Below the pieces are notes generated by a model. The model was given only the letters and a program-made list of their open reading frames with translations. It did not search any database and was not told the origin of the DNA. Of a DNA stretch of 64,000 nucleotides, positions 59,101-64,000 are shown in pieces. The stretch spans positions 62,001-126,000 of the IMG/VR virus record IMGVR_UViG_3300008107_000003; one strand, written 5' to 3'. The first letter of the stretch is position 1. Every line of letters starts with the position of its first letter. Both the position numbers and the translations under genes were made by a program. Source of the stretch: a virus.

Positions 59101-59216
59101 CCGATTTTAAATCTTCGGGTATTAAGTTCAATTCCAATTTCACCTTGAGCCAAAGTGGGATTAGCATTACTCCACTCAGACGAATCACCTCTTCTTAGTT
59201 GTATTCTATTTGCCAT
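53133..59216 (-). CDS. giant repetitive fibre-like protein (2027 aa)
   Basis: The N-terminus (MANRIQLRRGDSSEWSNANP, then ELNTRRFKIGDGATPWN) is the small attachment module common to phage fibres and Mtd-like proteins. Residues about 60-1500 are beta-helix-like repeats, with recurring LTVNATSTF, LTVGGDL-VTGN and AGTITAALTGNA segments. Residues about 1585-1970 are ten Gly-rich GGSGYTSAPxVSFSGGGG units. The end has a TSGATATITAYD beta module. It is probably a long tail or whisker-like fibre for receptor binding. A perfect late promoter lies 47 nt upstream. It is by far the largest complete gene here. Confidence 0.85.
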   Translation of the reverse strand: MANRIQLRRGDSSEWSNANPTLAQGEIGIELNTRRFKIGDGATPWNLLGYVTPEIATDNSPNTLVQRDADGNFAAGVITGSLIGNAASATRLANTRLITLIGDSVGSGTFDGSANLTISTKFGLISTLPHYNPANESATGTYTKVTVDSGGRVINASNPTTIQGYGLDGTVEGQSAQPFDRDLRAIAENTNIGIYAKTADGSIGMRTVTGTAGRISVVDGNGVLGNPTLDLINTTVVAGDYNTESLTSVGTGTQTVNTTKFTVDQWGRLTAALTVPIATAVSGTTASAWSVSTAYSRGDKVVNGGRLYQAVAAITGGTQPTHTSGTTGSWEFIASSVTPQKGLASFDQEDFGVTAAGHVTIATGGVDNTQLQNSRITFNDGTTSTNYDLDQINTYNGFRTISELKVNSGGSRMFEVGGTNAKMSVDTPSEFSQNITFIKSGGLTVGSAENITLSLSGNNAANRTLAITSTNSGAGNALLNITADEEITIGSTNSYVTLESIRFAANTLSATGDIILDPNQDNSTAGTLTVKGSVGVDNALSVTGVTNLFNDVAINTNKFNITAASGNTDIAGILDLTGNFNINTNKFNVIAASGNTTIAGTLGVTGVTTLTNNLIAEANSTLGNASSDTLTVNATSTFNAPVTLAASQNLTVGGDLIVTGNTTLNGASGTINATTLTIDDPIITINGDTAPTSNDNKDRGVQFRYYDTQARLGFFGWNTDLSKYVFLSAVTNTSEVVSGTDAGIIAGNLTLTGAGTALIVNNNATITGTLGVTSTSTFTGGVTLNGATQVNNTLGVTGVTSITNATAASTTPSSYTAAGALRVTGGSSFGENVLIAGTLKVYGDIDVAGAQSYSGSASFKGNISASTIFQRDADSNGDTDVALRSYGGLVVDKRSIFTGNVYVNPTSGLTSPKFFVEASSGNTTVAGTLGVTGVTTLSGNLVANANTTLGDASSDTLTVNATSTFNAPITLAASQNLTVGGDLTVTGNVTVNGTTTTVNSTTVTVDDKNIELGSVASPTDSTADGGGITLRGATDKTITYTNSTTSWDFNQHVNIVNSRGLFVGNTQVISSARALTNITAITTSGQLTSTVTTGTAPFVVASTTRVNNLNANFLNGLDTASNNVVSTVVVRDSSGNFSAGTITAALSGNATTASTWQTARTLSLGGDLSGSVSVNGGSDVTLTASIVDTDLVALRDLTTTGIIVRTGSGTAVTRQVDVTAGSGLTVSNATGVAGNVTLGTNATSANTASTLVLRNASGNFTAGTITASLSGTATNATNTTITDDNATNSTHYLTFVTANTGDLPSKVSSTKLTYNPSTGTLSSTTFSGALSGNSTTATTLQTSRNFSITGDVTASAVSFNGGANVALATTLSAGVVSNSNISSTAAIAVSKLAANTISGVTLGNNLNTLTFGTYLTGTSYNGSSAVTIATNATSSNTASTLVARDASGNFTAGTITAALTGNASTATTLQNTRTIALSGDATGSANFNGSANATISTTLANSGVTAGTYTKVTVDAKGRATSGTTLSAADIPSVTLSKISDYISDMQNKMNSVYDQFEALLNNLDSTTGMKINITAIGAKATSSISGPVNSVSLGSGGSGYTSAPSVSFSGGGGSGASATASVFVYVNTVSVTGGGSGYTSAPSVGFTGGGGTGATATSTLSSTGAVKSVTVTAGGSGYTTAPSVSFSIGTGATATANLASSGSVKTIAVTNGGAGYAPSSTLPVTFSGGGGGSGAVATATTDASGIITAITVSAGGSGYTLPPTVSVAGGAGLVATVTLGYAIASITVNSGGSGYTNATVVSITGDGSSATASATIGYNVSSVTVTAGGSGYTSAPAVSFSGGGGTGATATSTITGYVSNITLTGGGSGYTSAPSVSFSGGGGSAAAASSTISMGVTGYNVTAGGSGYTSAPTVTFTGGGGSGAAATAVLSSGVVTSLVITSSGSDYTSAPTISFSGGGGSGTYTNGSTVTGSTSGATATITAYDSVNTPAVISVNAISGVFLRGETLTSGAVNYPISSTNAFDAV
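53310..54470 (-). repeat. ten Gly-rich GGSGYTSAP protein repeats
   Basis: This stretch of the fibre gene encodes about ten diverged copies of a 35-45 residue unit (V-x-GGSGYTSAP-x-VSFSGGGG-x-GA-x-A). Sequence between copies differs in codon choice, so they are protein-level repeats rather than a recent tandem array. Copy 4 (NGGAGYAP) and copy 10 (SSGSDYTSAP) are the most divergent. Confidence 0.85.
56275..56375 (-). repeat. direct repeat, copy 1 (fibre gene)
   Basis: About 101 nt nearly identical (about 6 differences seen) to 57256-57356, 981 nt (327 codons) apart in the same frame. Suggests a recent in-frame duplication or gene conversion within the fibre gene. Confidence 0.8.
57256..57356 (-). 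repeat. direct repeat, copy 2 (fibre gene)
   Basis: Partner of 56275-56375. Both encode the SSDTLTVNATSTFNAP and LAASQNLTVGGD segments. Differences are mostly synonymous. Confidence 0.8.
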
Positions 59217-59262
59217 TTGCTCTAGAAATCCTCTACTATATTTCTATAATTAGTCTCTTATG

Positions 59263-59270
59263 TATTTATA
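59263..59270 (-). promoter_or_regulatory. late promoter TATAAATA of fibre gene
   Basis: A perfect late element on the minus strand between the terminator at 59280-59303 and the fibre ATG at 59216. Confidence 0.85.
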
Positions 59271-59279
59271 CTATCAATA

Positions 59280-59303
59280 AAAAAAGGGGAAGTGTATTTC
59301 CCC
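59280..59303 (-). terminator. intrinsic terminator
   Basis: On the minus strand a 6-bp GGGGAA/TTCCCC stem with a 6-nt loop is followed by TTTTTTT, 12 nt after the stop of the 66-residue gene. It separates the DUF4815-like unit from the fibre gene. Confidence 0.85.
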
Positions 59304-59314
59304 TCACAAACATT

Positions 59315-59515
59315 TCACTCTTCAGATTTTTCCTCTTCCGTTTCTTCGGGTTGATTTAAATAATTTAGTGTTTCAATCGCTCCAGCTAGTTTCAAAATAG
59401 TAATCTCATTTTCTTTAATTTTCTTTGCCAAACCTTCATTTTCTTGAAGTAGTGTATTATACTGTTTGGTAAAATCAGCTAACAGCTCTTCAGAACTAGT
59501 CTTTTCAATTGCCAT
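59315..59515 (-). CDS. small coiled-coil protein (66 aa)
   Basis: A short coiled-coil protein (about residues 5-50, e.g. LLADFTKQYNTLLQENEGLAK) with an acidic end (EETEEEKSEE). Two adjacent ATGs (59518 and 59515) are possible, with GGAG 5 or 8 nt away. It overlaps the preceding gene end. It could be an assembly chaperone or trimerisation partner of the fibre protein encoded next; this is inferred only from position. Confidence 0.7.
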   Translation of the reverse strand: MAIEKTSSEELLADFTKQYNTLLQENEGLAKKIKENEITILKLAGAIETLNYLNQPEETEEEKSEE

Positions 59516-59750
59516 CATCAGTTCTCCTTAATAATTCTAGTAGTAAATTTTTGATGTCAGAAACATCAGATTGTAACATGTTAACATCACTTCTCAAATT
59601 TTGCAACTCTTTTTTTCTTTTTTGATTTGCTTCATAATTAGACATGTATCTATCATATTCAGTTTTGTCCACATTTAATATTGCACCAGATCTAGCATCT
59701 CTGACAAGACCTGCTTCATCTTCAACGGGTATTAAAAAATCATCATTCAT
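59505..59750 (-). CDS. small coiled-coil protein (81 aa)
   Basis: An 81-residue protein. A short N-terminal motif (FLIPVEDEAGLVRDARSGAILN) is followed by a coiled coil with regular hydrophobic spacing (LQNLRSDVNMLQSDVSDIKNLLLELL). Such small proteins lie next to baseplate or fibre genes in T4-like cyanophages. It starts 1 nt after the stop of the large protein and overlaps the next gene by 11-14 nt. Confidence 0.75.
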   Translation of the reverse strand: MNDDFLIPVEDEAGLVRDARSGAILNVDKTEYDRYMSNYEANQKRKKELQNLRSDVNMLQSDVSDIKNLLLELLRRTDDGN

Positions 59751-59751
59751 T

Positions 59752-62700
59752 TTACGTTGCTAAAGCAATACATCTTAAACTTTCAATAATTGGTACAATA
59801 GCTTGGTTCTTACTCTTCATAATAATTTTTACCTGGAAAGCGGTAAATGCATCACCAGAGAAAGTATATTCATAAGATTTGAACTGAACAGTCTCTGTCG
59901 GAATCACAGTTTTATCTGGATTGCCAGTATTATTAAATAATTTATAACCAATTTGATCTTCTGGAGTAGTAGATCCAGCTGGAATTACTTTATATAATAC
60001 TTTAATGTCTGCATCTGGATGTCTCCAAGCATCAAACATTACCTTGAGAGATTTAGATTGAATTGTCAATCTTGCCAATCTAGTAATATATATGGCTGCA
60101 TTTGGATCACCAACTGCAAGAGTTGCGGTTGAATCAGTCGTTAAATTATTAATTCTATTAGAAGTTGTAATACAACTTAGTCTATCTAAGTCAATAATTG
60201 GAGATAGATATTCACTCTCAGATTGCATAATTGTTTGAATTAACAATGACTTAGCACCATTATTTCTTGCGTTTTCATTAACTTTTGATGCAATCAAGTA
60301 TTGCTTATCCAAATAATTTGAAGTATTTAATTCTACATCAAATAATGTTCCGTCATTAACAAAAGAATTTGTTAGAACAGTTACTCCGTCATTAATTGAA
60401 GTACCAGTGACAGCATTTAATCTAGATGAAATAGTTGTCTTTGGTACAATTGCTGTCTGAATTTGAGGTGTTATTACTTCAAATGGTACGTTTTGAGTTG
60501 CATAAATTTGTGTGGAACCTCCAGTAATGCCATTAATACCTACTGAATTTGTAACTAAATCATAAGAATCTAAAGTTGGAGCACTAATTTCAGTGTGTGT
60601 TTTATTAATCTCTGTTAGTGGAATACCATCTAAATTATAACACTCAACTACAGTTCCTTGTTCATGTGCAACAGCAATTGTATTTGCAGCTGCTCTACCT
60701 CCAGTCTTAATTGTGATTGTTGTGCCATCAGCACTAATAGCAGAATATTGTAAAATTTCATTTTCAATTTTAATATATCCTGGATTACTTTCACTGATAG
60801 ATAATCCAGCAACTGTTTTGTGGAATGCACTTGCATCAACTACAGACAAAGTAGTATCAGTTGAACTAATACCAGTTTTTAATGAAGTTGGTGAAATTTC
60901 GGAAATCGCTCCAGAAATGGTCACATTATTTAAAGTATCATGCATACCATGATTGCTATGTGCTATAGTAATTTTCCTACTATATGCTGGATAAGATGGA
61001 GCGACGCTAACATAAGCCGTTCTAGTATCACCAGCATATGTTGGTGTTCCACTAATTGTTCCTGATGCAGCGGATGGTGACGCCTGACTAATAGTTTCAG
61101 ATGCAGTCCAAGTTGCATTAGTTGCAGTGCTATTTGCTCCCAAATATCTAACAACAAGTGTTCTTGTTCCTGCTGTCCAAGATACAACTTCAGCAATCAA
61201 TCCACTTGTACCACCAGTTATTGTAGCCCCAGCAACAAAAGTTCCTGTTAAACCAGCAGAATTCAATACTATAGTAGATGTTGCAGAACTACTACGAATT
61301 GCATACGTTAATGGTGATCCAGTACCTTGGTTAAATGCCCCAACAATATCAGTTACTACTAATTGATTTGGTGTTGTAGTATTATTAAATTCTTTAATGG
61401 TTGCTTGAGCAGCAGCATTACCAACTTGCCTAATTGTAGCACCAGGAGTAAATGTTAAACCTGTAGTATTCAATACTAAAATTTGTTCTGGTTTATAGGT
61501 CTTAATTGCATTCTCTTTAAGATTGAGAATTTGATTGTTGCCAATTCCAAGTTCTGCATTATTAAAGATTGCCGTTCCTTGTGATTTTGTAAATTTAGCT
61601 CTATAGATATTAAACTTCAAGTCTTCATATTGATCAGCAGTCCACGTTGTTGCGTTCTGAGATTTAAATAGAACACCAGCATATGGCTGTTCAGAAATAG
61701 TTCTACTACCACTGATATCGATATCTCCCATTCTAGAAATCCATACTCTATATTCATTACTATCAGATAACAATACTAAAGAATATTCTACCCCTTTTTG
61801 CAAATAAATTGGAGCTTTAAATCTGAAAGTAGTTGCTAGGGAAGCATTTTCAGAAATTTGAACATCTGATGGATAAATGGTAACATCGGAGAATGGTAAA
61901 ATTTTATTGGATGGATAACCATTTACCATGGTACGAATTTGGCAACTGATAGGAATATTATTATCTCTAGTTGCAAAATATATTTCTGCTTTAGTTACAT
62001 ATACTCCATCATCTTTATCTACTAGGAATGATTGTGCTAATGGATCATACCATCCAATTTGTCTAACTTCAGTTCTCGTTGATGTGATAGTTCTTGTATC
62101 AGTTACTGTATCCCTGACAATATCAGCATTTCTAACAGCAAGAATATTTTCTTGTACCGTATCTAAAGTTCCAGAAGCACTATAAGTTGTATCTGCGGAA
62201 GAATCTACAGTTCCAGGAACGTAACTATTAACTGAACTTGTTGTAAATCTGAGAGCTCTAGTTCCCGTTGGCCATCTTGGATTAGTATCTACAGATGGAC
62301 TTGGAATAAAGAAAGTTCCATATAATGTCCCCTTTCTATCACTAATTAATCTTCTATCCTTTACAACTGCTTTAGCACCAGAGGAACCTTGTAAAATTTC
62401 ACCTACTTTAATATTTCCATAGAAGTTTGCATTGACTTGAGTTGCCATTGCTTCAGTATCAATATTTAAATATGCAGTTTGAGATGAATATGTTGAAGGC
62501 AATGTACTATCATCATAAGGACTATATACATAACCATCATTTGGTGCCACAACTTTTAATTTTACTCCACTAGATAATCCAGTTACAGTCTCACCAATAC
62601 TAAATGGAATATCATTTGTTCTTGGATCGGTTGCAGCATTTTTAATTAATTCAATTAATTTAGGAGTGCAATATTGTTCGATTGAATTTTCATCAAAGAA

Positions 62701-64000
62701 CCCATAAACTCTCGTTTTTGGCTTCAATCTTTCTACTTCAAATTTAATATTTCTAGAGCGAATATATGGAATTGTTGTTCTAGAAACTAATGAATCTCCT
62801 AAACTCTTATTGTCAATTCTAGGTACAACTTTTGTTCTTACTCCAGTTCTAGCTTGATTTGTAGTTATAGTAAAATCTCTTCTTTCATGCACATATGCGA
62901 ACCATCCTGTAGGACCTAACCATCTACCTCCACCTAAATTTGTATGCGATATATATGTGCTTGTACCAGTTTGCTTTTCACCAGTCCAAGTTGTTTCCCA
63001 AGCATTCCATTCAATAGGTGCAAATCCATTTTGATCAGTATTTAAATTTCTAGATACTGACGAAAAATCTCCTTCAACATTTTCAATTCTTGCAGGAAGT
63101 CTCTTAGTTTCAATCCAATCATCACTTGATGGAGTTAGATCAATTCTTCCAATATATGCAAATACGTTAAATGGGTTTACATTCTCCTGTCTTGATGCAT
63201 ATGGTTGTTTAATTAATAATTCATCAGTAAATGGTAAACTTAAAATTGGCCCACTCTTTTGAATATTTGTAGATAATGCACTATTATACTCTAGAGGAAC
63301 ATTTGTGGTATAATGTGAAGGTCTAAGTTGTCCATTTTTAAAATCTAAGGATGCTTTATATTCTGTACTATTGACATCTCCGATATTATGAGAAGTAAAA
63401 TCATCAACTACATATCCATTTTTTAATTTATCGTTGTTGTCATCATCAGTAATTCTCATTGAGTTAGTATCTGCTTCAAGCAAACTCAATGAAGTGTAAT
63501 ATTCTACTTGATTTAATCTTCTTTCAATAGTTCCAATATCTCGCATTGTATAGCGACGATTATCTTCTTTTTTGAAAATTACATCTCTTTCAGGATCAAA
63601 TCCATATGGTTTATGGATAAGAATTCCCAACAACATGGCATTATTAAGTACATCAGGAACATTTGGATTTTCTGCTGATTTTCCTAATACTGGTTTAAAT
63701 TCCCCCTCAGAAGTTAGATATAATCTATCAATTCTAGAGAGATAATAACTATAATCACAACGGAAATCAGTATCAGGTTTTGGAATATCAAATACTGTTG
63801 CTTTTGGATCTGCACTAGTTTGGAACAATCTAGAAGCAAAATCTAGAGACGAACAATTTACAAAAAATGGACTAGCAATTGTTCCTGCACCACCAACATC
63901 TCTTAATGGCTTAACTGCAGGTCTAAAATCTAAAACATCCCTAAGTTTTTTATCATTAAATTCTGGAATATCTGCATAGTCTAAACCAACATATGACTGA
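59752..64000 (-). CDS. large DUF4815-like virion protein (5' end outside window)
   Basis: At least 1415 residues are encoded, and the frame runs open to the right edge, so the internal TTG/ATG at 63828 is not its start. The sequence upstream of it (QSYVGLDYADIPEFNDKKLR) is clearly coding. The N-terminal visible part (DFRPAV, then DYSYYLSRIDRLYLT, RRYTMRDIGTIERRLNQVEYYT) resembles DUF4815 structural proteins of T4-like cyanophages. The middle has several FxxGxTITGGTSG-type beta modules. It is probably a baseplate or tail-fibre-network component; the late terminator and fibre gene follow. Confidence 0.85.
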   Translation of the reverse strand, partial: QSYVGLDYADIPEFNDKKLRDVLDFRPAVKPLRDVGGAGTIASPFFVNCSSLDFASRLFQTSADPKATVFDIPKPDTDFRCDYSYYLSRIDRLYLTSEGEFKPVLGKSAENPNVPDVLNNAMLLGILIHKPYGFDPERDVIFKKEDNRRYTMRDIGTIERRLNQVEYYTSLSLLEADTNSMRITDDDNNDKLKNGYVVDDFTSHNIGDVNSTEYKASLDFKNGQLRPSHYTTNVPLEYNSALSTNIQKSGPILSLPFTDELLIKQPYASRQENVNPFNVFAYIGRIDLTPSSDDWIETKRLPARIENVEGDFSSVSRNLNTDQNGFAPIEWNAWETTWTGEKQTGTSTYISHTNLGGGRWLGPTGWFAYVHERRDFTITTNQARTGVRTKVVPRIDNKSLGDSLVSRTTIPYIRSRNIKFEVERLKPKTRVYGFFDENSIEQYCTPKLIELIKNAATDPRTNDIPFSIGETVTGLSSGVKLKVVAPNDGYVYSPYDDSTLPSTYSSQTAYLNIDTEAMATQVNANFYGNIKVGEILQGSSGAKAVVKDRRLISDRKGTLYGTFFIPSPSVDTNPRWPTGTRALRFTTSSVNSYVPGTVDSSADTTYSASGTLDTVQENILAVRNADIVRDTVTDTRTITSTRTEVRQIGWYDPLAQSFLVDKDDGVYVTKAEIYFATRDNNIPISCQIRTMVNGYPSNKILPFSDVTIYPSDVQISENASLATTFRFKAPIYLQKGVEYSLVLLSDSNEYRVWISRMGDIDISGSRTISEQPYAGVLFKSQNATTWTADQYEDLKFNIYRAKFTKSQGTAIFNNAELGIGNNQILNLKENAIKTYKPEQILVLNTTGLTFTPGATIRQVGNAAAQATIKEFNNTTTPNQLVVTDIVGAFNQGTGSPLTYAIRSSSATSTIVLNSAGLTGTFVAGATITGGTSGLIAEVVSWTAGTRTLVVRYLGANSTATNATWTASETISQASPSAASGTISGTPTYAGDTRTAYVSVAPSYPAYSRKITIAHSNHGMHDTLNNVTISGAISEISPTSLKTGISSTDTTLSVVDASAFHKTVAGLSISESNPGYIKIENEILQYSAISADGTTITIKTGGRAAANTIAVAHEQGTVVECYNLDGIPLTEINKTHTEISAPTLDSYDLVTNSVGINGITGGSTQIYATQNVPFEVITPQIQTAIVPKTTISSRLNAVTGTSINDGVTVLTNSFVNDGTLFDVELNTSNYLDKQYLIASKVNENARNNGAKSLLIQTIMQSESEYLSPIIDLDRLSCITTSNRINNLTTDSTATLAVGDPNAAIYITRLARLTIQSKSLKVMFDAWRHPDADIKVLYKVIPAGSTTPEDQIGYKLFNNTGNPDKTVIPTETVQFKSYEYTFSGDAFTAFQVKIIMKSKNQAIVPIIESLRCIALAT

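Noticed and set aside
63780-63828. Start of the large virion protein at 63828
   Set aside because: The same frame continues with plausible coding sequence to the right edge without a stop, so the gene begins outside the window.

Overview
This window is a piece of the genome of a T4-like marine myovirus, most probably a cyanophage of Prochlorococcus or Synechococcus. Both the replication core (gp41, gp43, gp44, gp45, gp46, gp47, gp55, gp61, gp62, RegA, UvsX, UvsW, UvsY) and the structural core (gp13-gp23) are readable. The accessory genes (MazG, Hsp20, a CobS-like AAA+ ATPase, two 2OG-Fe(II) oxygenases, proteins resembling the cyanobacterial DUF3110 and DUF4278) are typical of cyanophages. No photosynthesis gene falls inside the window, so the host assignment is an inference from these accessory genes and the AT-rich composition. 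Names such as gp43 follow T4.

Almost everything is on the minus strand, so the map is best read from right to left. At the right edge are a very large DUF4815-like virion protein (5' end outside the window) and a 2027-residue fibre-like protein. They are followed by the neck and packaging genes 13-14-15-16, a set of virion proteins, a Staphylococcal-nuclease-like gene, then 17-18-19-20-(67/68)-21-22-23 and a tube-like/tail-completion protein (about 64000 to 35500). Next come recombination and late transcription: uvsY, uvsW, an LSm-like protein, gp55, gp47, a DUF3110-like protein, gp46, a tRNA-Ala(UGC), a vWA/HExxH protein, the CobS/MoxR-like ATPase and a DUF3310-like protein (35458 to 25682). 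The clamp and loader operon 45-44-[dam]-62-regA (25685 to 22410) carries an inserted adenine methylase gene. After two low-complexity genes comes the only plus-strand block (16921-21288): about sixteen short, tightly packed genes, many with signal peptides or single membrane helices, including a secreted HExxH protein. The minus strand resumes with hsp20, an LSm-like gene, gp43, oxygenase, uvsX, oxygenase, gp41 and mazG. It ends with a group of probable head-internal proteins (a capsid-targeted nucleotidyltransferase, an H1-like Ala/Lys-rich protein) and gp61 primase cut by the left edge.

Regulation is unusually legible. Late promoters of the form NATAAATA (the gp55-type -10 element) stand before gp18, gp20, gp22, gp23, the fibre gene, hsp20, the plus-strand island and several virion genes. 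Early sigma70-type promoters (CTTGACA/C, 16-17 nt, TATAAT-like) stand before gp55, tRNA-Ala, the vWA gene, the CobS-like gene and the gp43 cluster. Several early promoters are fused to the stop codon or terminator of the gene upstream. At three places the late promoter lies so that its transcript omits the first arm of a hairpin. That hairpin would otherwise mask a ribosome binding site or terminate transcription, an arrangement like the T4 lysozyme switch. Adjacent genes commonly share ATGA or TAATG junctions, indicating translational coupling.

The most interesting items are the AAA+/vWA-metallopeptidase pair, the late secreted plus-strand island, the putative head-packaged nucleotidyltransferase, the recurring hairpin/late-promoter switches, and a beta-rich module that recurs in three different virion proteins.
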